Positions 32,597 through 40,840 of a stretch of DNA of 64,000 nucleotides are shown in pieces. Source of the stretch: Phycisphaera sp. (GTDB lineage Bacteria; Planctomycetota; Phycisphaerae; Phycisphaerales; Zrk34); contig WGMA01000010.1 of NCBI GenBank assembly GCA_016125285.1, positions 1 to 64,000 of the forward strand, written 5' to 3'. Made by a program: the position numbers and the translations under genes. The notes beneath the pieces are model-generated. The model saw only the letters and a program-made list of their open reading frames with translations. It searched no databases and was not told the origin of the DNA. Positions within the stretch are counted from its first letter, which is position 1; every line of letters starts with the position of its first letter.

Positions 32597-33808
32597 ATGA
32601 AGCACCATGGCTTTGAACGTGCCGCGCGACAGCGTCACTCAACACGGCGATCGGTCCATGTGCTGGCGATGACGACCGTCGCGATGGCGGCGATGTTCGG
32701 CGGCGCCACAGCGGACGCCGCGCCGCGGCCGAAGCTGCAGATCATCAACGCCAGCGACGACGCGATCGAGGTCTTCTGGATCAGGCCGGACGGCGAGCGT
32801 ATGGTCAACGGCTCGATCGCGCCGGGCGAGGAGACGACGATCGACACGACGATCGGCCACCGCTTCGCGATCGTCGATCACCGGGCGGGGACCGAGAAGA
32901 TCGTCACGAGCGAGGTGACGTATCAGGCGTTCCGCTACGACCCGCCAAGCGACGAAGGCATCCCGGCGTTCTACACGCAGGTGATCCACGCAAAGGGTTT
33001 CCCGATCGTGGCGTCGGCGAACGTGAATCCGTTCGCGCTGAAGGAGGCGGAGTACATCCTGGAGAAGATGCTCGGGAGTCGGCCGGACGTGCGCGAGGCG
33101 ATGATCAAGAGCGGCGCGCGGCTGTGCATCGTGGCGCACAACGAGCTGACGACGGACCTGCCGGAGTGGGCGCACCTGGCGCAGGGCTGGCCGCCCGACA
33201 AGAACATGCGGACGATCTCCGCCAAGACGTACTGGGACGTGCGCGGGCGCGGCATGGGCGGCAGCCAGACCGACCCGTACTGCATCTGCGCCGAGGAGAA
33301 CATCCTGGGCTTCCCCGGCGATCCGTACGAGAAGGAGTGCATCCTGATCCACGAGTTCGCGCACTCGATCCACCTGCGCGGGATGGTCAACGTGGACCCG
33401 ACGTTCGACGATCGGCTCAAGGAGACGTACGACAAGGCGATGGCCGCGGGGCTGTGGAAGGGCAAGTACGCCAGCGTCAATCACCACGAATACTTCGCCG
33501 AGGGCGTGCAGTCGTGGTTCGACGACAACCGCGAGAACGACCACGACCACAACTGGGTCAACACGCGTGTCGAGCTGATCGAGTACGACCCCGGCCTCGC
33601 CGCGATGTGCAAGGAAGTGTTCGGCGAGACGAAGTTCAGCTACTCCAAGCCCGCCACCCGACTCGTCGGCCACCTCACGGGCTACGACCCGTCCAAAGCC
33701 CCGCAGTACAAGCTTCCCGAGCGACTGGAGGAGGCGCGGGCGCTGATCCGCCAAGCGGCGCGCGATCGCGACGCGAAGGCGAACGCGGCGGGGAAGAGTG
33801 AGAAGTAG
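32597..33808 (+). CDS. Exported metallopeptidase with an N-terminal VHL-beta-like domain
   Basis: A signal peptide to about residue 42 is followed at 46-96 by LQIINASDDAIEVFWIRPDG and MVNGSIAPGEETTIDTTIGH with RFAIVD. This is the pattern of the VHL beta domain (NxSxxxVxVxWI, G-x-I-x-P-G-E, T-x-x-x-H-x-F). The second half has ILIHEFAHSIHLRG, an HExxH zinc site at about 252-256, and NHHEYFAEGVQSWFDD at 295-310, whose Glu would be the third ligand of a gluzincin. Length is 403. GGGAGG precedes the ATG. The likely activity is a secreted zinc peptidase; VHL-beta may bind hydroxyproline-like or other peptide targets. Confidence 0.7.
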   Translation: MKHHGFERAARQRHSTRRSVHVLAMTTVAMAAMFGGATADAAPRPKLQIINASDDAIEVFWIRPDGERMVNGSIAPGEETTIDTTIGHRFAIVDHRAGTEKIVTSEVTYQAFRYDPPSDEGIPAFYTQVIHAKGFPIVASANVNPFALKEAEYILEKMLGSRPDVREAMIKSGARLCIVAHNELTTDLPEWAHLAQGWPPDKNMRTISAKTYWDVRGRGMGGSQTDPYCICAEENILGFPGDPYEKECILIHEFAHSIHLRGMVNVDPTFDDRLKETYDKAMAAGLWKGKYASVNHHEYFAEGVQSWFDDNRENDHDHNWVNTRVELIEYDPGLAAMCKEVFGETKFSYSKPATRLVGHLTGYDPSKAPQYKLPERLEEARALIRQAARDRDAKANAAGKSEK

Positions 33809-33815
33809 ACGTATA

Positions 33816-34113
33816 GCCGGATTGCAACGCCAATCCGGCCCGTCGCGCCGCCCACACACGTCGTCACGTCATCGGTGCGCCCGACGCGCCGGAACGACGT
33901 TGCGTTCCGGCCATGACGCGTCGCGCCGCACGAGCCACGTCGATACGTGCGATGTACCGCCCGACGGCCCGGGATGCGTTGCATCCCGGCTATTACAAAC
34001 CACCCTGCCACGGCGCGCGATCCGAGCCGCGTTGTGTCAACGCGGATTCGTGCGCAGCGCGAAGGGTTTGAAGATTTGGGGCTGCGCCCCAACCCGCGTT
34101 GATACAACGCGGG
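33816..34113. repeat. Cluster of five short hairpins between genes
   Basis: This gene-free stretch of about 420 bases (33809-34233) holds perfect or near-perfect stems of 8-9 bp at 33816-33839 (loop CAACGC), 33888-33911 (loop ACGTTG), 33969-33989 (loop GTT), 34027-34045 (loop TGT) and 34093-34113 (loop ATA). Most contain a CGTTG or CAACG core. No coding pattern is seen here. The cluster separates the metallopeptidase gene from the AT-rich HNH gene. Confidence 0.75.
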
Positions 34114-34233
34114 TCGGAACCCGACGGACCAAGTTTGATAGACGCGTGCGATGAAGCACGGGCTATGGCCCGTGGCACACCCGATTGCGGGCAATCACTC
34201 AAACATGATCCGGGCACCCGGCATCACTGTCGA

Positions 34234-34947
34234 CTAAAACTGACCAGGATCAAGATTGCCTTTGCGTCGGTTACAAGATTCACAGAGCAATTGAAGATTA
34301 CGAGCACTATCCGCGCCTCCTTTTGAGTGCGGGATAATGTGATCAAATTCAAGTTTTTCTTTGCTTCCGCATTCGACACAGCGCCCCTGATCTCGTCGCC
34401 ATACTTCACGCTGGACCACTTTTGGAATTGGGTCTCGATTACGGGCTTCAGTGATCCGCGTCTCGACACGAGTCATGGGCTTCCCTCCGCAGACAAGTCT
34501 AGCCAATTCTCCCAAGGTCTTTATCGCATCTAGTGGCTTCAAGTCAATATCGTTGAGGATCATGGGTTCAAAGAATTGAAGTGACTCTTCCTTGGTGCCT
34601 AGGTCGCGCATCATAGCCTTCAGAATCGGCCACATTTCACACGCTGATTTTAGATTCAGTTTCTGAAGTTCACACTGTTCTACCGCGCCAACTCTGCGAA
34701 ACATTGGCGGGGGATCGAATATAGCCCACTCCACGGTCGAACTCATCAATCCCATAAACCAAATATTGGTCTCAACAATTGAGATATCGACGGTCGACGA
34801 TTCTTTGCTTGCCCACGCCTTAGCACCAGCAAGATCTGACCACACAAAGGTGTAGATGTTACCTTGTCTACTTTTCCATGCAGTAGAATCGATTTTCGTG
34901 CCATCTACGATCCGGCCAATTACCGCGAGTTGCGTTGGAAGTTGCAT
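34234..34947 (-). CDS. HNH endonuclease-domain protein
   Basis: The protein has about 237 residues. The C-terminus (about 180-237) carries VVQREVWRRDQGRCVECGSK, KLEFDHIIPHSKGGADSARN and LQLLCESCNRRKGN. That is a standard HNH site: DHI for the first His, the NLQLLC strand, and a zinc-binding CxxC pair before and after. The N-terminal 170 residues are unrecognised. The gene is strongly AT-rich against its surroundings (23 G+C in positions 34321-34380), which points to recent acquisition. Start: ATG 34947 or GTG 34956. It lies 27 bases downstream of nadB and after the hairpin cluster. Confidence 0.8.
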   Translation of the reverse strand: MQLPTQLAVIGRIVDGTKIDSTAWKSRQGNIYTFVWSDLAGAKAWASKESSTVDISIVETNIWFMGLMSSTVEWAIFDPPPMFRRVGAVEQCELQKLNLKSACEMWPILKAMMRDLGTKEESLQFFEPMILNDIDLKPLDAIKTLGELARLVCGGKPMTRVETRITEARNRDPIPKVVQREVWRRDQGRCVECGSKEKLEFDHIIPHSKGGADSARNLQLLCESCNRRKGNLDPGQF

Positions 34948-34973
34948 AGCATGCACTCAAAATATGAAAGACA

Positions 34974-36644
34974 TCACTTCCCCACCGCGGCGCCTTCGCG
35001 GACGTTGATGTGGTCCGGTTCGGTCTTGCCGCGGGTCCAGAGGGTGTGGTGTTTCTGGGCGTCGTCGGTGTTGGGGAAGTCGGCGCGGTAGTGGGTGCCG
35101 CGGGATTCGGTGCGGGCGGCGGCGGCGCGCGTCATCAGGGCGCCGAGGGTGAGCATGTTCTGCGTCTCCCAGCCGGCGCGGTCGTCGAAAATCTTGTCCA
35201 GCGTGTAGCGGGCCCAGAAGTCGAACATCTCGGCGACCTCGTCGAGGCGCTGGCCGTCGCGGACGATGCCGACCTGTCGCCACATGACCGAACGCAGCGT
35301 GGACTTGACGTCGGCGAGGTCGAGTTCGGTGCGGTCGGACGGGCGGATGTCGGAGACGATCGTGGCGGGCGCGGAGGCGACACGGTCGAGCATCTCGCGT
35401 GCGCTGACCGCGGCGGTCTGTCCGCAGACCAGGCCCTCGAGCAGCGAGTTGGAGGCGAGGCGGTTGGCGCCGTTGAGGCCGGTGCACGACGCTTCGCCGC
35501 ACGCGTAGAGGCCTTCGATGGAGGTGCGTGCGTCGTCGTCGGCCCAGACGCCGCCGATCATGTAGTGCGCGGCGGGCCGGATGGGGATGAGGTCCGTGCC
35601 GGGGTCGATTTCGAAGTCGTCGAGCAGCGCGGTGATGCCGGGGAACCGCTCGGCGAAACGCGCGCGGCCGATGTGTCGCGCGTCGAGGTAGACCTTGTTG
35701 TCGACGCCCTTGGCGAGCTGGTCGAGGATCGCGCGGGAGACGATGTCGCGCGGCGCGAGCTCGGCGAGTTCGTGGATGGCGGGCATGAAGCGTTCGCCGT
35801 TGCGGTCGACGAGGTACGCACCCTCGCCGCGGACGGCCTCGGTGATGAGCTTGCGGTCGGCGCCGGCGACGTAGAGCACCGTCGGGTGGAACTGCATGAA
35901 CTCCAGGTCGGCGAGGCGCGCCCCGGCGCGGTACGCCATCGCGACGCCGTCACCCGTGGCGACCGCCGGGTTGGTCGACTCGCGGTAGACCTGGCCGCAG
36001 CCGCCCGACGCGAGGATCGTGGCCTTGGCCCAGATCATCTGCAGGCCGTACTTGGGGTGATGCGTGATGGCGCCGAGGCATCGGCCGGGGTGTCCGTTGT
36101 TGCCCGATGTGAGCAGGTCGAGCGCGAAGCAGTTGTCGAACAGCCGGATGCGATCGCGGTGCTTGGCGTTGGCGATCATCGTATGAGCGAGGGCCTTGCC
36201 GGTCGCGTCGCCGTCGGCGTGGAGGATGCGGTGGGCGGTGTGTCCACCCTCGCGGCCGAGGTGCAGGTGACCTTCGTTGTCACGATCGAAGGGCATGCCG
36301 AGGTCGATCAGTTCGCGGATGGCGCGCGGGCCGTTCTCGATGATGTGGCGCACGACGGGCTCGTCGCAGAGCCCGGCCCCGGCGTCGAGCGTGTTGGCGA
36401 CGTGCTCGTCGATGGAGTCCGCGGCGTCCATCACCGCGGCGATCCCGCCCTGCGCCCAGGCGGTGTTGGACTGGTCGAGCTTGCCCTTGGCGAGCACGAT
36501 GACGTCGGCGTCGCGCGCGGCGGTGGCGGCGGCGCTGAGCCCCGCGACGCCCGAGCCGATGACCAGCACGTCCGTGAAGATCTGCGGCAGCAGCGCGCTG
36601 CGGAACGGGATGAGGTATCGGCGTTCGTCGAAGGCTTCGTGCAT
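34974..36644 (-). CDS. nadB: L-aspartate oxidase NadB
   Basis: The 556-residue flavoprotein has the FAD motif VLVIGSGVAGLSAAATAA, then SNTAWAQGGIAAVMD and REGGHTAHRILHADGDATGK. FMQFHPTVLYVAG and GLNGANRLASNSLLEGLVCG complete the NadB pattern. The EGGH residues around the active site separate NadB from succinate dehydrogenase SdhA. It oxidises L-aspartate to iminoaspartate for NAD synthesis. No nadA or nadC is adjacent. It is the last of three co-directional genes (hisA, SpoIIAA-like, nadB). Confidence 0.93.
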   Translation of the reverse strand: MHEAFDERRYLIPFRSALLPQIFTDVLVIGSGVAGLSAAATAARDADVIVLAKGKLDQSNTAWAQGGIAAVMDAADSIDEHVANTLDAGAGLCDEPVVRHIIENGPRAIRELIDLGMPFDRDNEGHLHLGREGGHTAHRILHADGDATGKALAHTMIANAKHRDRIRLFDNCFALDLLTSGNNGHPGRCLGAITHHPKYGLQMIWAKATILASGGCGQVYRESTNPAVATGDGVAMAYRAGARLADLEFMQFHPTVLYVAGADRKLITEAVRGEGAYLVDRNGERFMPAIHELAELAPRDIVSRAILDQLAKGVDNKVYLDARHIGRARFAERFPGITALLDDFEIDPGTDLIPIRPAAHYMIGGVWADDDARTSIEGLYACGEASCTGLNGANRLASNSLLEGLVCGQTAAVSAREMLDRVASAPATIVSDIRPSDRTELDLADVKSTLRSVMWRQVGIVRDGQRLDEVAEMFDFWARYTLDKIFDDRAGWETQNMLTLGALMTRAAAARTESRGTHYRADFPNTDDAQKHHTLWTRGKTEPDHINVREGAAVGK

Positions 36645-36696
36645 AGAGGGATATTGTAAGCCGGGCGCTAAGGCGGGGCCACGCGGGGCGTGGTGA

Positions 36697-37083
36697 TCAG
36701 GCGGCGGCGAGGCGTTCGCGGAGCCAGGCGAGGGCGGCGTCGGGATCGCGGAAAACCTCGGTGTGGGGGTGGGTTGCCTCGGTGAGCATCTCGTACATGC
36801 GGGCCATGCCGAACTCGACGTCGGTGGACACGACGATCGCCACGGCCCCGCAGCGGAGCCGCTCGGCGTGCTGATTGGCGTGCTTGGCGAGGTAGTGGAT
36901 CACCTCGACCGAGTCGTCGGGCTTGACGTCGCGACAGTCGACAAGCACCCCGAGGCCGGGACGGAAGTCCGGGTCGGCCTTGCGTGCGTCGAGCGCGGCG
37001 ATCTCGTCCTGCGTGTCGATCGCGCCGCTGCGCGTGACATACATGATGCCCTCGTCGGGCGCGATGCGATGCGTAATGGGCAT
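36697..37083 (-). CDS. SpoIIAA/STAS-like small protein
   Basis: This 128-residue protein opens with HRIAPDEGIMYVTRSGAIDT and has an alternating strand-helix pattern ending VFRDPDAALAWLRERLA. That matches the SpoIIAA-like family, small STAS-fold proteins with unknown ligands. GVLVDCRDVKPDD sits where the phosphorylatable Ser or Thr loop lies in true anti-sigma antagonists, but Cys/Arg occupy it, so a partner-switching role is doubtful. It lies 30 bases downstream of hisA and upstream of nadB. Confidence 0.65.
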   Translation of the reverse strand: MPITHRIAPDEGIMYVTRSGAIDTQDEIAALDARKADPDFRPGLGVLVDCRDVKPDDSVEVIHYLAKHANQHAERLRCGAVAIVVSTDVEFGMARMYEMLTEATHPHTEVFRDPDAALAWLRERLAAA

Positions 37084-37113
37084 GAACGCCTCCGGAAACG
37101 TGCCCGCGATGGC

Positions 37114-37839
37114 TCACACTCCCCGTTCGAGCACGGCCAGCGCGTCATCGATCGTCATGGCTCCATCATACAAGGCCCGGCCGACGATGGAACCCTGGAT
37201 GGGCAGTGGGCGCAGGTCGCGGAGGTGCTCGAGCGTGCCGACGCCGCCGGACGCGACGACGGGGACGCGCGTGGCCTCGGCGATCTCGCGTGTGGCTTCG
37301 ACGTTGGGCCCGGCGAGCGTGCCGTCGGTGGCGATGTCGGTGTAGACGATCGCGGCGAGCGGCCAGTCGGTCACACGCCGGGCGACCTCCACGGCGGTCA
37401 GCTCGAGCGTCTGCTCCCACCCGGCGATCGCGAGCTTGCCCTTGCGGGCGTCGAGGCCGAGCACGAGCCGGTCGACGAACGCGCCGTGGGCCGCACGCTC
37501 GAACCACGCCATGTTCTGCAGCGCCGCGGTGCCGAGGATGACGCGGTGCACCCCCGCGTCGAGGTACTGCTGGATCGTGTCGTTGTCGCGCACGCCCCCG
37601 CCGATCTCGACGCGGAGGTTCGTCGCGTGGCAGATGCGCGTCACGGCGTCGAGGTGCTCGGGCCTGCCGCTGCGGGCGCCGTCGAGGTCGACGACGTGCA
37701 GCCAGGACGCCCCGGCGTCGGCGAACACCTTCGCCTGCTCGACCGGGTCGTCGCCGTACGTCGTCTGCTGGTCGTAATCGCCGCGGAGGAGTCGGACGAC
37801 TTTGCCGCCTCGCAAATCAATCGCTGGGAACAGGTACAC
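37114..37839 (-). CDS. hisA: HisA, phosphoribosylformimino-AICAR-phosphate isomerase
   Basis: The protein has 241 residues and is a TIM barrel. LFPAIDLRGGKVVRLLRGDY has the first catalytic Asp, then VVDLDGARSG, IEIGGG-like VEIGGGVRDNDTI, RLVLGLDARKGKLAIAGW with the second Asp, YTDIATDGTLAGPN and VVASGGVGTLEHL. These are the HisA signature; HisF would have different spacing after the second phosphate loop. It catalyses the fourth step of histidine synthesis. No other his gene is next to it, so the operon is broken up, as for trpF. Confidence 0.93.
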   Translation of the reverse strand: MYLFPAIDLRGGKVVRLLRGDYDQQTTYGDDPVEQAKVFADAGASWLHVVDLDGARSGRPEHLDAVTRICHATNLRVEIGGGVRDNDTIQQYLDAGVHRVILGTAALQNMAWFERAAHGAFVDRLVLGLDARKGKLAIAGWEQTLELTAVEVARRVTDWPLAAIVYTDIATDGTLAGPNVEATREIAEATRVPVVASGGVGTLEHLRDLRPLPIQGSIVGRALYDGAMTIDDALAVLERGV

Positions 37840-37882
37840 GCGTCATTCCTTCCTTGATTCAGGATCCGAACGGGACGCATGG

Positions 37883-38043
37883 TAGTGAAATCCCAAATCC
37901 GAAGCACGAAATCCTAAACAAATCCCAAGCACCCAATCCCCATTCTCGAAACACCAAAGCGACGCGTGTTGGACGTTTTGGATTTCGACCCTGGGATTTT
38001 GAAATTGCTCAGGATTTAGAGTTTCGGATTTCGGATTTCCCTG
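37883..38043. repeat. AT-rich word-like inverted repeat element
   Basis: The left side is built from GAAATCCCAAATCCGAAGC, ACGAAATCC and AAATCCCAAGC words; the right side is the same vocabulary inverted (GGATTTAGAGTTTCGGATTT). It fills most of the roughly 320-base gap between hisA and the isomerase-like gene, so this gap holds no gene. It belongs to the same style of repeat as 12076-12117, 21649-21753 and 63960-63992. Confidence 0.6.
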
Positions 38044-38160
38044 CAGGGGCGCCCGCATTGACGCGACGCCAAATTGCATCCATCATATTCGTCCCCGCGT
38101 CCGGCGCTACGTGGGCCTGAGTGTTCATCTGAATCCGACTACTCTCCAAGGAGTTGACGC

Positions 38161-39186
38161 ATGTCCAGACCCGTGACGTTGTTTACAGGCCAGTGGGCCG
38201 ACCTGCCGTTTGACACGATCTGCGAGAAGGCCAAGTCGTTCGGTTACGACGGCATCGAGCTGGCCTGCTGGGGCGACCACTTCGAGGTGGACAAGGCCCT
38301 CAGCGACGACGGCTACGTCAAGACCCGCTGGGACATCCTGACCAAGCACGGGCTGACCGCGTTCGCCATCTCCGCTCACCTCGTCGGCCAGGCGATCTGC
38401 GACCACATCGACGAGCGCCACAAGCTGATCCTCCCGCCCGACGTCTACGGCGACGGCGAGGCCGAGGGCGTGCGTCAGCGTGCGGCCCAGAAGATGATCG
38501 ACACCGCCAAGGCCGCCCGCCTGTTCATCGACGCCGGGCCCGACGGCGAGCGTCACCCCGCCGTGGTCAACGGCTTCACCGGCTCGAGCATCTGGCATTC
38601 GATCTACGCCTTCCCGCCGACCGACCAGGCCTACTGGCAGAAGGGCTTCGACGACTTCTCGGCACGCTTCAAACCGATCCTCGCCGCCTTCGAAGCGGCC
38701 AACGTCAACTTCGCCCTCGAGGTGCACCCCACCGAGATCGCGTTCGACATCGCCTCCGCGCAGCGGGCCGTCGAGGCCGTCGGCGGGCACAAGCGATTCG
38801 GCTTCAACTACGACCCGTCGCATCTGGGCTACCAGGGCGTCGACTACGTCAAGTTCATCTACACGTTCGGCCCGCGCATCTTCCACGTGCACATGAAGGA
38901 CGCGCAGTGGGGCCGCGGCGACGGCACGGCCGGTGTCTTCGGCGGACACACCACCTTCGCCGACCCCCGCCGCTACTGGGACTTCCGCTCGCTGGGCCAC
39001 GGCGACGTCGACTTCGACTCGATCATCTGCGCCCTGAACGACGTGAAGTACGGCGGGCCGCTGAGCGTCGAGTGGGAAGACAGCCGCATGGACCGCGAGC
39101 ACGGCGCCGCCGAGGCCTGCGACTTCGTCCGCGGCGTCGACTTCCCCTCCAGCGGCATCGCGTTCGACGGGCAGTTTGACAACTGA
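38161..39186 (+). CDS. Sugar phosphate isomerase/epimerase-like TIM-barrel protein (AP endonuclease 2 fold)
   Basis: The 341-residue protein begins [20 protein letters not shown] and has [17 protein letters not shown], the usual opening of this family. Metal-ligand candidates are the Glu of [13 protein letters not shown], the Asp and His of [16 protein letters not shown], the His of [13 protein letters not shown] and the Glu of [24 protein letters not shown] stands upstream of the ATG. Family members interconvert ketoses, or act on inositols and 3-keto sugars. The last is attractive beside DUF1080 proteins, but the substrate is not proven. A rho-independent terminator follows 45 bases after the stop. 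Confidence 0.85.
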   Translation: MSRPVTLFTGQWADLPFDTICEKAKSFGYDGIELACWGDHFEVDKALSDDGYVKTRWDILTKHGLTAFAISAHLVGQAICDHIDERHKLILPPDVYGDGEAEGVRQRAAQKMIDTAKAARLFIDAGPDGERHPAVVNGFTGSSIWHSIYAFPPTDQAYWQKGFDDFSARFKPILAAFEAANVNFALEVHPTEIAFDIASAQRAVEAVGGHKRFGFNYDPSHLGYQGVDYVKFIYTFGPRIFHVHMKDAQWGRGDGTAGVFGGHTTFADPRRYWDFRSLGHGDVDFDSIICALNDVKYGGPLSVEWEDSRMDREHGAAEACDFVRGVDFPSSGIAFDGQFDN

Positions 39187-39212
39187 TGCCCGTACGGCCG
39201 CGTGGTCGCCCA

Positions 39213-40457
39213 TCACTTCGGATCTGACGAACCCCCGTCGCGAGACGGGGGTTTTTCATTGGACCGATCCGCGCCGCGCTCCGTCGCGGGAACCAGTCCG
39301 TCGGCGATCAACTGATCCGCAAGGTGCTCCATCGTGTTGATGAGCGCCGGGCCGTTGAGGTGTGTGTCTTCCAGCGCGATGCGCCAATCGTCGACGTCGC
39401 ACGGCACCTTCAGGAACGGCAGCCCGGTGTTCATCTTCTCGGTGTTGGCGAACTGCTGCGCGAACGAGAAGCGGTACTTCTTGCCGTCAACCTCGTAAAC
39501 CACCGGCTCCATGTGCAGCGGCTGGCCCGCCAGCCAGCTGGTCTTCGTCCGCACCTCGAACGCCGCGTAACGGCTGTCGTGCGACTTGGCCGTGCGTTGT
39601 ATCTCCTGGATCAGCCGATGCGTCAGCTCGACGCCGTACGCGACGCGCGGGCTCGTGGGGATCATGCCGATCGCGAAGCTCGACTTGTCGTTGTCAAAGT
39701 TCTCGAACGGCATGTAGCCGAAGCCGCGGTCACGCATCTGCTGCCAGAACAGCGTCTTCGGCCCGTCGTCCTCGATCGGCTGGTACGGCGCGGGCAGGTA
39801 CTTCTCCGCCCAGGCGCGGTCCGACGTCAGCAGCTTCACGCGCTCGCTGAACTTCTTCTGACACAGCGCCCACAGCCGAACGCGCGACAGCAGCGGCTCG
39901 CCGATCTGACTGGTCGGCCCGACCAGCTCGCCGTCCACCAGCGCGAACGTCGGCTTCGCCGGGCTGCCCTCGATACGCTGGTTCGGAAACGTGTTGTCGT
40001 ACAGATCGTTGTACGGCGTCTCCCAGAGCAGCACGAGATTCGCGCGGTAGCCGTACTTGTCGAAGTATTCACGCAGCGCCAGCAGCTCCTGGTCCTGCCC
40101 GTAGCTCGGCGCCGCGACCGTCACCACGCGCGGCGAAGCGACGCCCCGCTTCCACAACGCCCACTCCAGGTGCTTCTCGGGGATGTCGTTAAACGACAAC
40201 CCCCACCCCGCCGCCTGCGAATCACCGAGCAGCACGACGACGAAGTCGTCCGGCTTGATCTCGATCGGCCGCCCGCGATACGCCATCTGGTTCTGCTGCA
40301 CCGCCAACGCCTTCGACCGCCACCCGCTGACAATCTGCGGCGGATAATCCAGCACCTGAAGCACCAGCTCGATCAACAGCAGCGACACCATCAGGCTGAC
40401 CGCCACCGCGATCAGCCTGAACCACATCTTCCGACGCTTTGCGGACGACAACGCCAT
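39213..40457 (-). CDS. SGNH/GDSL-hydrolase-like protein with N-terminal membrane anchor
   Basis: The protein has 414 residues. A membrane helix (FRLIAVAVSLMVSLLLIELV) is followed by an outer domain with VVVLLGDSQAAGWGLSFNDI, block I of the SGNH fold (GDS with the nucleophile Ser), then VAAPSYGQDQELLALREYF (block II Gly/Gln region). A late DTHLNGPALINTMEHLADQL supplies Asp-x-x-His-Leu, block V. The triad is therefore complete. Such anchored SGNH proteins include polysaccharide O-acetyl transferases and esterases. The last 20 codons are overlaid by a terminator hairpin of the opposite gene. Confidence 0.75.
   Translation of the reverse strand: MALSSAKRRKMWFRLIAVAVSLMVSLLLIELVLQVLDYPPQIVSGWRSKALAVQQNQMAYRGRPIEIKPDDFVVVLLGDSQAAGWGLSFNDIPEKHLEWALWKRGVASPRVVTVAAPSYGQDQELLALREYFDKYGYRANLVLLWETPYNDLYDNTFPNQRIEGSPAKPTFALVDGELVGPTSQIGEPLLSRVRLWALCQKKFSERVKLLTSDRAWAEKYLPAPYQPIEDDGPKTLFWQQMRDRGFGYMPFENFDNDKSSFAIGMIPTSPRVAYGVELTHRLIQEIQRTAKSHDSRYAAFEVRTKTSWLAGQPLHMEPVVYEVDGKKYRFSFAQQFANTEKMNTGLPFLKVPCDVDDWRIALEDTHLNGPALINTMEHLADQLIADGLVPATERGADRSNEKPPSRDGGSSDPK
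39231..39256 (+). terminator. Rho-independent terminator for the isomerase-like gene
   Basis: ACCCCCGTC (39231-39239) pairs with GACGGGGGT (39244-39252) around a GCGA tetraloop and is followed by TTTT. It lies inside the 3' coding end of the convergent SGNH-like gene, where it encodes PPSRDGG in reverse. Confidence 0.85.
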
Positions 40458-40492
40458 GAACGGATACTAACAACTCGGTATCTGGGGGTGAA

Positions 40493-40810
40493 TCACTGCT
40501 CGTTGTGGCTCGTATCGATCATGATCGTTTCGAACTCGTCTTCGACCTGCGCCGTGCCCGAGCCGTCGTCGATGGCGGCGCCGATGCCGGTAGCGTGGCG
40601 CTCGGCCCAGAACAGCGGCGACCAGATCACGCGAGCGGCGCGGCCGGGGAATACGCGCACGCGGTTGAGGCCCGGCGGGTCGACCGTGCGTGTCAGCACG
40701 AAGTAGCCGCCGATGTACATCACCACGACCAGCAGCGCGATGATCCCCACCGCCAGCCACTGCCGACGGCCGGCCCGACGCGCGTCTTCATGATGCGGTG
40801 TGTCGTCCAC
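40493..40810 (-). CDS. Small single-helix membrane protein, function unknown
   Basis: Start GTG at 40810 is favoured by GAGGTGG five bases upstream; a TTG at 40822 is the alternative. The 105-residue protein has one helix (WLAVGIIALLVVVMYIGGYF) and a polar end (VEDEFETIMIDTSHNEQ). PGRAARVIWSPLFWAERHAT is of a kind seen in many small planctomycete proteins. It lies between the UbiA-like and SGNH-like genes on one strand and may belong to their operon. No function is recognised. Confidence 0.55.
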   Translation of the reverse strand: MDDTPHHEDARRAGRRQWLAVGIIALLVVVMYIGGYFVLTRTVDPPGLNRVRVFPGRAARVIWSPLFWAERHATGIGAAIDDGSGTAQVEDEFETIMIDTSHNEQ

Positions 40811-40840
40811 ACGCCACCTCAAACGTGAAGTCCGACGCGG

